In this document: piece by piece, positions 1 through 6,231 of the stretch
Numbering within the stretch: the stretch's first letter is position 1
How the letters are laid out: every line of letters starts with the position of its first letter
Source of the DNA: Candidatus Eiseniibacteriota bacterium
GTDB taxonomy: Bacteria; Arandabacterota; Arandabacteria; Arandabacterales; Arandabacteraceae
Reading direction: 5' to 3'
DNA: 7,861 nt
NCBI GenBank assembly: GCA_030592245.1
Contig: JAUVJV010000083.1
Span: forward strand, 1 to 7,861
The notes under the pieces: generated by a model
The model's database searches: none
The model's input: only the letters and a program-made list of their open reading frames with translations
Told to the model about the DNA's origin: nothing
Program-made: the position numbers and the translations under genes

Positions 1-1772
1 ATGCTAATAATGCCAAACCTCCGAGCCGATATAAAGAACGGGCATCAAGTGGTGCACCACCCGTACCAACTCTGGAAACTAGCGTAGACAATAAGCCAAA
101 GACGAGTGCGGCCTCTCGCGAGGCGAGCATCAATACCATCCTCAAGCTGATGGCCACGGTTCTCAGGAACATGAGAACGTATCAGCTCAACAACCCTGTG
201 CTTCAGAAATCCCTCGACAACCTGCAGCGGCGGATGTCCGCCTATCTCAGCCGTCACGAGTCCCTGACCCTGCTTGTGCGCGAGAGTGAACTGATCTACG
301 GCAGCAATGTGGTCTATTCCAACGACGACAAGATGGAGAGCCTCGCCTTTGCCCTGTATCGTGACGGAATCAGGCTCATCAGCTTCAGGGACGGACTCGT
401 GAGAAGCGAGACCTATGAATTCCTGAGCGCCCTCCATGAAGCGCGCGAGGCCGACCCTTACCAGGCCGACCTGGTCACCATACTGTGGGAGAAAGACCTT
501 ACCAACATAAGCTACAGGGCGGTGGATGCCTACCTTGAGGCCGAAGACAAGAAGAGCATCGAGGAGCTCGCTGAGAAGATCGAGGCGAAGCCACGCACAA
601 TCCCCGGGGGCGCGGCACTACCGGACACCGAGTTCCTCCTCAAGGAGCTTGGCCTTTCCCTTGAGCACAGGGTTTCGGCTCCCAAGCGCCGCCAGCGCAA
701 GATCACCGAGCAGGATATCCAGAAGATCAGCCACGAGATTCTCGAAGAGGAAGACGAAAGCATCCTCAAGCGCTGCAGCGACATCTGCCTCGAGATCCTC
801 AACATGGGACCGCTTGATGAGACCTTCGACCGCGTGACCAATTTTCTCGGGAGAATATGCGACTGGCAAGTCGGCTCAGGCGACTATCTTTCGGCCTGCG
901 CGATCATGTCAGACCTGCGCACGCTCAAGGACCGGGATGAACTTGAGAAACCCAGGAAAGCGAGCATCAGTGATACCATCGACAAGCTCGGAGACAGGAA
1001 ACTCATACGCCAGCTCGGCGAGCACCTCCCGAACCTCTCGGAACAGCGCCTGGAGGAGATTTTCGCTTATCTCACCATGCTCTCCCCCACGGCGATCAAC
1101 CCGCTCTGTGATGTGCTGGCCGACTGCGAGGTGCGCAGGGTGCGCTACCTCCTCTGCAGGGCCATCTCGGTGATCGCCAAGAACAACCCGGAGTATCTCA
1201 GGCACTCCGTCGAGGACAAGAGGTGGTACTTCGTGAGGAATGTGGTGATGATCCTCGGCCTGATGGGTAACCCGAAAGGAATAGGCCTCCTGAAGCAGGC
1301 GGGGTCCCACGCAGAGGCGAGGGTCAGACGCGAGGTGGCCAGATCGGTAGGGAAGATCCGCAGCAGCCAGGGATTGGATGTTCTCCAGACGCTTTGCCAT
1401 GACGATAATAAGATGGTGCGATTCGCCTCCTTATCCGCCATGCGGGAGATAGACTCCGGCGACGCGAGGGACTTCCTGGAGGCCATGATCATTGACAAGA
1501 GCTTCGGCAAGAAATCGATGGATGAGAAGCGGGAAGTGATGAGGACCTACGGGAATATGGGCAAGGAGGGCTACGGATTCCTCGAGACCATTGCCTGCGG
1601 CCAGTACAAGCACATGGATGAGGAGACCCAGGCGAGTTCGTTCTACGGTATCGCGATGATGAATGACAGGGAAGCGGCTGAGTTCCTGAGGACTGCCATC
1701 GAGGATAGCGATGGCCTGCTCAAGCGCGCCGCTTTAGAGGCCATGACAACCATAACCATGTTCGAGCCATGA
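1..1772 (+). CDS. HEAT-repeat protein with an N-terminal module shared with the next gene (5' partial)
   Basis: The reading frame (first full codon at base 3) is open from the left edge to the TGA at 1770-1772, with no in-frame stop and no in-frame GTG or TTG before the first ATG at 150. I therefore call it 5'-partial. Starting at ATG 150 (540 residues) would cut off the first conserved helix, because that Met lines up with about residue 36 of the neighbouring HD-GYP protein. Numbering from ATG 150: residues 1-125 form a helical segment with an R-T-Y-x-x-N-N-P core (9-16) and a small alpha/beta part. Residues 130-215 are charged and probably a linker or coiled region. About 300-535 are repeated helical pairs of HEAT type, for example around 327-345, 358-382, 390-412 and 421-434, where V-R-x-x-x motifs recur. 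There is no signal peptide in the visible part and no membrane segment. HEAT arrays usually bind proteins as scaffolds. A role with the overlapping HD-GYP gene is inferred; no enzymatic motif is seen. Confidence 0.8.
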   Translation, partial: ANNAKPPSRYKERASSGAPPVPTLETSVDNKPKTSAASREASINTILKLMATVLRNMRTYQLNNPVLQKSLDNLQRRMSAYLSRHESLTLLVRESELIYGSNVVYSNDDKMESLAFALYRDGIRLISFRDGLVRSETYEFLSALHEAREADPYQADLVTILWEKDLTNISYRAVDAYLEAEDKKSIEELAEKIEAKPRTIPGGAALPDTEFLLKELGLSLEHRVSAPKRRQRKITEQDIQKISHEILEEEDESILKRCSDICLEILNMGPLDETFDRVTNFLGRICDWQVGSGDYLSACAIMSDLRTLKDRDELEKPRKASISDTIDKLGDRKLIRQLGEHLPNLSEQRLEEIFAYLTMLSPTAINPLCDVLADCEVRRVRYLLCRAISVIAKNNPEYLRHSVEDKRWYFVRNVVMILGLMGNPKGIGLLKQAGSHAEARVRREVARSVGKIRSSQGLDVLQTLCHDDNKMVRFASLSAMREIDSGDARDFLEAMIIDKSFGKKSMDEKREVMRTYGNMGKEGYGFLETIACGQYKHMDEETQASSFYGIAMMNDREAAEFLRTAIEDSDGLLKRAALEAMTTITMFEP

Positions 1773-3139
1773 CAGAAAAAACAGACTGCAAGACAGGAGC
1801 TTGTTCCGAGAAGATAACCCTGACCACGGGGAGCCTTAAGCAGCTCCATCTGGCCAAGGAGTTCCTTGGCAGGTTCCACGTGCTCATAAGGCTGGCAAAG
1901 ACATATGACCGGTACAACTCCGCCGTCTCGGACAGTGCCGAGGCTTTGTTCGCAATCGTCAGTGATCTGTTGAACGAGGCGGACACCGTCCAGTTCGATA
2001 TCCAGAACGATTGCGTGTTCTTTAACCGGACACGCGTGAAAGCCACGGTTTCGGGATTCAATACGCTCAAGTATTTCGTGGACGAGATGACGGCCCGCGG
2101 CGTCAGATCGATGAGCATCGATGAGATTGCCGAGGTTGATGACTTCCTTGGCTTCGGAATGGTATTCGCCCGGCTGGATCCTTCGCATGACAATCCCTTC
2201 GAGGAGCTCGTTCGGCTGATGAACCTCGAGGGAATCGCAGGCGTAGAAATAAGGCGCATACCTGGCCCTGAAGATGGCAATGACCATGCTGAGCTGTCAT
2301 CCGGACCGACCAAGGATGACGCCAAGCGATCCTTCTTCTCGGCCCTTCACATAGTCAAGGAGGCCCTGAAAGACGGGGTCTCGCGCGGAAAGGTCAACCC
2401 GAGGAAAGTAAAGCGCGTAGTAGAGAACGTGGTCGACAGCATCCTCTCCAACGAGGAATCGATGCTCACGCTGACGGCCATAAGGGACTATGACGAGTAT
2501 ACATATCACCACTCCTTCAATGTCTGCATCTACTCAATCGCCCTGGGCAACAGGCTGGGCCTTCCCAGGCAGGCGCTCTGCGATCTGGGCATCGCCGCCC
2601 TCTTCCACGATGTGGGCAAGATGGATGTCCCGCGCGAGGTCCTGAACAAGACCCAGGATCTCACGGATGATGACTGGGCAATGATGCGGGGTCATACGAC
2701 ATCGGGCGTAAAGGTGCTTACCTATCTTAAGAAGCTCGACAGGGCAATCCTGAGGAGCATGATCGTCACCTTCTGCCACCACCTCAACCTGGACCGGTCG
2801 GGCTATCCGGCGACCCAGCGTTCAATCCGTCCGGACGCCTTCAGCCGCATCGTGAGGATCGCAGACATCTATGATGCCCTCACCTCGGCCAGGTCGTACA
2901 GGATGAAGCCATTCAGCAAGGCCAAGGCCCTTGCGATCATCGCGGACAAGGCAGGAAGGGAGCTCGACCCAACCTTGAGCTCTATCTTCATCGAGGTGAT
3001 CGGCGTGATGCCCGAGAACGCCGAGGACAAGGCCGAGGCCGCGGCGGTGACGGACGAAGAGACAGCCTCCGGGGACTCCCAAGTCCCGGTACAGAAACTG
3101 GAAGCAGCCCCCGCCGAAGAGCAGCCGGCCCAGCCATAA
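1769..3139 (+). CDS. HD-GYP-type metal-dependent phosphohydrolase, probable cyclic-di-GMP phosphodiesterase
   Basis: This is a 456-residue soluble protein. Residues 24-135 form an N-terminal module resembling the start of the preceding protein (K-T-Y-D-R-Y-N at 44-50). Residues 240-415 are an HD/HD-GYP domain. The expected metal ligands are all present: H248 (Y-H-H-S), the H280-D281 pair in H-D-V-G-K, H309, H337-H338 and D366 (A-D-I-Y-D-A-L-T-S). G-Y-P is at 345-347. The usual H-H-E-x-x-D-G-x-G-Y-P is altered to H-H-L-N-L-D-R-S-G-Y-P, so the Glu and the first Gly are lost. The last 40 residues are Ala/Glu/Pro-rich and probably disordered. The family hydrolyses cyclic di-GMP (or related cyclic dinucleotides) in the cytoplasm; activity here is inferred. 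There is no receiver, PAS or membrane segment, so input probably comes through the N-terminal module. The start codon overlaps the previous stop as ATGA with no clear Shine-Dalgarno sequence nearby, implying translational coupling. Confidence 0.88.
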   Translation: MTEKTDCKTGACSEKITLTTGSLKQLHLAKEFLGRFHVLIRLAKTYDRYNSAVSDSAEALFAIVSDLLNEADTVQFDIQNDCVFFNRTRVKATVSGFNTLKYFVDEMTARGVRSMSIDEIAEVDDFLGFGMVFARLDPSHDNPFEELVRLMNLEGIAGVEIRRIPGPEDGNDHAELSSGPTKDDAKRSFFSALHIVKEALKDGVSRGKVNPRKVKRVVENVVDSILSNEESMLTLTAIRDYDEYTYHHSFNVCIYSIALGNRLGLPRQALCDLGIAALFHDVGKMDVPREVLNKTQDLTDDDWAMMRGHTTSGVKVLTYLKKLDRAILRSMIVTFCHHLNLDRSGYPATQRSIRPDAFSRIVRIADIYDALTSARSYRMKPFSKAKALAIIADKAGRELDPTLSSIFIEVIGVMPENAEDKAEAAAVTDEETASGDSQVPVQKLEAAPAEEQPAQP

Positions 3140-3149
3140 TCCTTTTCGC

Positions 3150-3178
3150 TTGACTGGCCGAAGGGCCGGTGCTATCCT
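3150..3178 (+). promoter_or_regulatory. Predicted sigma70-type promoter for the acyl-CoA dehydrogenase-etf-hdrA operon
   Basis: TTGACT (3150-3155) matches the -35 consensus in five of six positions. It is separated by exactly 17 bases from TATCCT (3173-3178), which keeps the TA...T framework of the -10. A TG two bases before it (3170-3171) gives an extended -10. Transcription would start near 3185, leaving a leader of roughly 90 bases before the ATG at 3274. It lies just after the stop of the HD-GYP gene, where a new operon would need a promoter. This is a sequence match only. Confidence 0.6.
3153..3170. repeat. Inverted repeat inside the promoter spacer (possible operator)
   Basis: The arms ACTGGCC (3153-3159) and GGCCGGT (3164-3170) pair over seven positions, one of them a G-T wobble, around a four-base centre. 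The repeat fills the region between the -35 and -10 boxes, a common place for a repressor to bind. It could instead fold in read-through RNA from the HD-GYP gene, but no T-run follows, so I do not call it a terminator. No known regulator motif is recognised. Confidence 0.4.
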
Positions 3179-3235
3179 CACCTTTCGGATTTTCATATCC
3201 ATAATTGCTTGATTCATCCGATTAATACCTTGATG

Positions 3236-3252
3236 CCTCGCCGCCCGCGAGG
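3236..3252 (+). promoter_or_regulatory. GC-rich stem-loop / perfect dyad in the predicted 5' leader
   Basis: CCTCGC (3236-3241) and GCGAGG (3247-3252) are perfect inverted complements around the loop CGCCC, and a G-T pair (3235/3253) could extend the stem to seven pairs. It ends eight bases before the Shine-Dalgarno sequence of the dehydrogenase gene. In RNA it would be a stable hairpin that could protect the 5' end or affect translation. In DNA it could be an operator. No T-run follows, so it is not an intrinsic terminator. The function is unknown. Confidence 0.5.
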
Positions 3253-3260
3253 TCTGTCAC

Positions 3261-3267
3261 AAGGAGG
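3261..3267 (+). promoter_or_regulatory. Strong ribosome binding site of the acyl-CoA dehydrogenase gene
   Basis: AAGGAGG lies six bases before the ATG at 3274 and is the strongest Shine-Dalgarno match in the window, suggesting high expression of the dehydrogenase. It fixes the start codon. Confidence 0.85.
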
Positions 3268-3273
3268 AGCACG

Positions 3274-4416
3274 ATGAACTTCGATCTTGATGATCAGCAA
3301 CAGATGATCAGGGACAGCGCCAGGGAGTTTGCTGAGAAGGAGATCAAGCCGGTTGCGGGTCAGCATGATGAGGAATGCTCTTTCCCTGCCGACATAGTGA
3401 AGAAACTCGGCCAGCTGGGTTTCATGGGAATGATGGTGCCCGAGGAGTATGACGGCGCCGGGATGGACGCGGTTAGTTACGCCATCGCCGTTGAAGAGAT
3501 CTCCAGATGTGACGGCTCGGTCGGCGTGATCATGTCCGTGAACAACTCGCTGGTCTGCCAGCCGATACTGGATTTCGGCAGTGAAGACTTGAAAAAGAAG
3601 TACCTTCCTGCGCTCGCCGAAGGCAGGCATCTTGGTGCGTTCTCCCTGACCGAGCCCGAGGCGGGAACCGATGCGGCCGCTGTCCAGACCACGGCCGTAC
3701 TCGACGGGGACGATTACGTGGTCAATGGTACCAAGATCTTCGTCACGAGTGGCGGCCAGGCCGACATCGTCTTGCTTTTCGCGTCCACCGATAGGTCCCT
3801 GAAAACCAAGGGGATAGCGGCGTTCATAGCGGAGAAGGGGATGCCGGGATTCAGTGCGGGCAAGAAGGAAAACAAGATGGGAATGAGGGCCGCACATACT
3901 TCCGAACTCGTTTTCGAGGATTGCAGGATCCCCAGGGAGAACCTGCTGGGCAAGGAAGGCATGGGATTCAAGATCGCCCTGTCCGCCCTGGACGGCGGCA
4001 GGATCGGCATCGCCGCCCAGGCAGTGGGGATCGGGCAAGCCTGCCTTGAGGAGTCAGTCAAGTACTCCAAGCAGCGGAAGCAGTTCGGGAAGCCCATATG
4101 CGAGTTCCAGGCTATCCAATGGATCCTGGCTGACATGGCGACCGAGATCGAGGCCGCGAGACTTCTTACCTATAACGCTGCATACCAGAAAGACAAGGGC
4201 GGACGGTTCTCCAAGGAGGCTGCGCAGGCCAAGCTCTATGCCTCCGAAGCGGCGGTACGCGCTTCCATAAACGCAGTCCAGATACACGGGGGCTATGGGT
4301 ACATGAAGGAATACGATGTCGAAAGGTACTTCCGTGACTCGAAGCTGACAGAGATATACGAAGGCACCTCGGAAGTGCAGAGACTCGTAATCGCCGCGAG
4401 CATCCTGAGGGGTTAA
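3274..4416 (+). CDS. Acyl-CoA dehydrogenase (short-chain / butyryl-CoA dehydrogenase-like)
   Basis: This FAD-dependent enzyme introduces the alpha-beta double bond into an acyl-CoA thioester and passes the electrons to ETF. At 380 residues it has the usual length of the family, with no extra domain. The N-terminal helical domain is at about 1-115. The first signature, F-S-L-T-E-P-E-A-G-T-D, is at 123-133, and the beta domain runs to about 225. The C-terminal helical domain includes the flavin-contacting R-K-Q-F-G-K-P at 268-274 and Q-I-H-G-G-Y-G-Y at 336-343. The likely catalytic base is E363 in I-Y-E-G-T-S-E (361-367), the position used by butyryl- and other short-chain dehydrogenases. Ending in V-Q-R-L-V-I-A is also typical of that group. 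The exact substrate cannot be read from sequence: butyryl-CoA, another short or branched acyl-CoA, or an aromatic pathway intermediate are all possible. The etfB and etfA genes directly downstream supply its electron acceptor. Confidence 0.95.
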   Translation: MNFDLDDQQQMIRDSAREFAEKEIKPVAGQHDEECSFPADIVKKLGQLGFMGMMVPEEYDGAGMDAVSYAIAVEEISRCDGSVGVIMSVNNSLVCQPILDFGSEDLKKKYLPALAEGRHLGAFSLTEPEAGTDAAAVQTTAVLDGDDYVVNGTKIFVTSGGQADIVLLFASTDRSLKTKGIAAFIAEKGMPGFSAGKKENKMGMRAAHTSELVFEDCRIPRENLLGKEGMGFKIALSALDGGRIGIAAQAVGIGQACLEESVKYSKQRKQFGKPICEFQAIQWILADMATEIEAARLLTYNAAYQKDKGGRFSKEAAQAKLYASEAAVRASINAVQIHGGYGYMKEYDVERYFRDSKLTEIYEGTSEVQRLVIAASILRG

Positions 4417-4460
4417 TGCGAGCGGGCCGACCGCATAGATAAGATTAGACAGATCAGCAC

Positions 4461-4466
4461 AGGAGG
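4461..4466 (+). promoter_or_regulatory. etfB: Ribosome binding site that sets the TTG start of etfB
   Basis: AGGAGG sits five bases before TTG 4472. The in-frame GTG at 4466 shares its first base with this site, so it cannot be the start used with it. The site therefore favours TTG, which also gives the usual N-terminus of the family. Confidence 0.8.
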
Positions 4467-4471
4467 TGCAC

Positions 4472-5245
4472 TTGAATATCATTGTCTGCATCAAGAGAGT
4501 CCCGCAGACCGCCGAGGCGGAGGTCAAGGTCGACTCCTCAGGCAAGGATATCGAAAGAGAGCGGCTCACTTTCGACATGAACGAGTACGACACGTTCGCG
4601 CTCGAGGAGGCGGTTCTCTTCAAGGAGAAGTTCGGCGGAACCGTGACCGCCATGTCGGTGGGCCGTGAAGATGCCCAGGACACGTTGCGTATCGCGCTCG
4701 CCAAGGGAGCCGACAGCGCGGTACGGATCAAGGCCGAAGACTTCGATGAGATCGATGCGATAAAGACAGCCCAGCTCCTGAAGGCGGCTCTTAAGGACAT
4801 CGGGTACGACATCATCTTCTGCGGATCGATAGCCACCGATGACGCTTACTCCCAGGTGGGTGTGGCGCTTGCCCAGTTGCTGGGAATCCCCCATGCGACT
4901 CTGGTCACCCAGATAGAGGCCGACCAGGGCCGGGCGCAGGTTCACAGGGAGCTGGAAGGCGGGCTTCTCGAACATCTCGACATGGCGCTGCCTGCCGTGA
5001 TTGCGGTCCAGTCCGGGATCAGCGTCCCTCGCTATGCGTCACTCATAGCCATCAGGAAGGCCGCAAAGAAGGAAATCAAGACGATAGGCTCGGATGAAAT
5101 AGCGGCGGACGATCTGCGCGCGGACATCGTGATCGACAAGCTCTTCCCGCCGCCGGTTACCAAGATGGCGGAGATCCTCACGGGAGACCCATCTGAGGTT
5201 TCCGAGAAGCTCTCAAAGATAATCAAGGATAAAGGCCTGATCTGA
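4472..5245 (+). CDS. etfB: Electron transfer flavoprotein, beta subunit
   Basis: This is the small subunit of the EtfAB heterodimer, which takes electrons from the acyl-CoA dehydrogenase. I choose the rare start TTG 4472 (257 residues), since it gives the family start M-N-I-I-V-C-I-K-R-V-P and lies at proper distance from AGGAGG. From that start: N-E-Y-D-x-F-A-L-E-E-A at 37-47, L-A-K-G-A-D at 76-81, and the nucleotide-binding loop A-T-D-D-A-Y-S-Q-V-G at 121-130. The ETF-beta signature spans 157-174 (V-x-R-x2-E-G-G-x2-E-x-L-x4-P), and P-R-Y is at 186-188. The loop at 121-130 decides whether AMP (ordinary ETF) or a second, bifurcating FAD is bound. Here it looks intermediate between D-D-x-x-N-Q and D-G-D-T-A-Q-V-G forms as I recall them, so I leave the type open. 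The gene lies 55 bases after the dehydrogenase stop, with no promoter seen, and 11 bases before etfA. Confidence 0.95.
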   Translation: MNIIVCIKRVPQTAEAEVKVDSSGKDIERERLTFDMNEYDTFALEEAVLFKEKFGGTVTAMSVGREDAQDTLRIALAKGADSAVRIKAEDFDEIDAIKTAQLLKAALKDIGYDIIFCGSIATDDAYSQVGVALAQLLGIPHATLVTQIEADQGRAQVHRELEGGLLEHLDMALPAVIAVQSGISVPRYASLIAIRKAAKKEIKTIGSDEIAADDLRADIVIDKLFPPPVTKMAEILTGDPSEVSEKLSKIIKDKGLI

Positions 5246-5246
5246 C

Positions 5247-5251
5247 GGAGG
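5247..5251 (+). promoter_or_regulatory. etfA: Ribosome binding site of etfA
   Basis: GGAGG begins two bases after the etfB stop and lies five bases before the ATG at 5257, which fixes the etfA start and shows close operon packing. Confidence 0.8.
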
Positions 5252-5256
5252 TTGAG

Positions 5257-6231
5257 ATGGGTGAGATCTTTGCGCTGGTCGAACACCGGCAGGGAGTCAT
5301 AAGAGACATCACGTTCGAACTCCTTGCGTGCGGCCGGGACCTTGCAAGTAAGACCGGGGGCAGCCTTACAGCCGTTCTCCTGGGTGACAAGCCCGATGCC
5401 TTCGTAGACAGTCTCAAGGCTCAGGCCAACCGCGTGATGGTGATCGACTCACCGCTATTCAAGGAGTTCAATTCGGCATCCTACCAGGGGGCGCTCTCTC
5501 AAGTACTTTCGAGCGAGAAGCCCATGGTCACCCTGATGGGCCATACCGCCTTCGGGATGGATCTTTGCCCGTCGCTGGCACCATCGCTGGACATGCCTTT
5601 CACCACCGATTGCCTCGCCCTGGATATAGCGGACGGAAAAGTAACCGCAACCCGGCAGATGTATGATGGCAAGCTCAACGCCGAGGTCACTCTGCGCCAG
5701 GCCCCCTCCTACCTGCTTACGATACGGACCGGTTGCTTCCCGGCTTCCGACCCCGGCCTTGAGGCAGAGATTACGACTGTGGACTCTCCCATCGCGGCGG
5801 AGCCTGACTACAGGAAGTTTATCGAATACATTGAGCCGGTTGTCGGGGACGTGGATATCACCAAGAGCGATGTAATCGTTGGCGTGGGCAGGGGTGTGAA
5901 GGATAAGGACAACATCGCGATGGTGGAGAAGTTCGCCGAGGCCCTGGGTGGAGTGGTCGGCTGCACCAGGCCCGTGGTGGATTCCGAGTGGTTGCCGAAG
6001 GATCGACAGGTTGGCTCTTCGGGCAAGACCGTCAAGCCCAAGCTCTATGTTGCGCTGGGTATCTCCGGCGCGTTCCAGCACCTGGCCGGAATGAAGGGCG
6101 CGGAGACCATAATCGCGGTCAACAAGGATCCCAATGCGCCCATATTCGCCGAGGCCGACTATGGCATCGTCGATGACATGTTCAAGATCATACCGGCGCT
6201 TCAGGAGAAGATCCTGGAACTGAAGGGTTAG
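5257..6231 (+). CDS. etfA: Electron transfer flavoprotein, alpha subunit
   Basis: This is the large, FAD-binding subunit of ETF, 324 residues long, which is usual for the family. The N-terminal domain (about 1-190) carries T-A-F-G-M-D-L-C-P-S-L-A at 97-108. The C-terminal FAD domain has G-R-G at 211-213, R238 and D242 in T-R-P-V-V-D, and L-P-K-D-R-Q-V-G-S-S-G at 246-256. The ETF-alpha signature is at 263-289 (L-Y-V-A-L-G-I-S-G-A-F-Q-H, then A-V-N), and D-P-N-A-P-I-F-A-E-A-D-Y-G-I-V is at 291-305. The following pair is D-D where G-D is commonly found. No ferredoxin-type cysteine cluster is present at the N-terminus, unlike some ETF-alpha proteins of anaerobes. With EtfB it carries electrons from the acyl-CoA dehydrogenase. 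Its stop codon is immediately followed by the ATG of the HdrA-like gene, so the two are almost certainly co-translated. Confidence 0.96.
   Translation: MGEIFALVEHRQGVIRDITFELLACGRDLASKTGGSLTAVLLGDKPDAFVDSLKAQANRVMVIDSPLFKEFNSASYQGALSQVLSSEKPMVTLMGHTAFGMDLCPSLAPSLDMPFTTDCLALDIADGKVTATRQMYDGKLNAEVTLRQAPSYLLTIRTGCFPASDPGLEAEITTVDSPIAAEPDYRKFIEYIEPVVGDVDITKSDVIVGVGRGVKDKDNIAMVEKFAEALGGVVGCTRPVVDSEWLPKDRQVGSSGKTVKPKLYVALGISGAFQHLAGMKGAETIIAVNKDPNAPIFAEADYGIVDDMFKIIPALQEKILELKG

Noticed and set aside
1..84. A 27-codon frame starting with ATG at base 1
   Set aside because: It is too short, lacks any visible upstream context, and overlaps the frame that continues into the HEAT-repeat protein.
3153..3193. 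Intrinsic terminator after the HD-GYP gene
   Set aside because: The stem ACTGGCC/GGCCGGT is followed by GCTATCC, not by a T-run; the nearest TTTT is about 20 bases away. The placement inside a promoter is the better reading.
3187..3200. Short inverted repeat GGAT-6-ATCC downstream of the promoter
   Set aside because: Four-base arms are expected by chance, and nothing else marks it as an operator.
3214..4038. A 274-codon open frame on the - strand
   Set aside because: It is antisense to the acyl-CoA dehydrogenase gene and also spans the promoter leader. Its product resembles no family I recognise.
4422..4434. Small hairpin GCGG/CCGC between the dehydrogenase gene and etfB
   Set aside because: It has only four base pairs and no T-run, and is likely to occur by chance in GC-rich sequence. 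It does not support a terminator or attenuator.
4054..4836. A 260-codon open frame on the - strand
   Set aside because: It runs across the end of the dehydrogenase gene and the start of etfB in antisense. It is Ser-rich without motifs and typical of a shadow frame.
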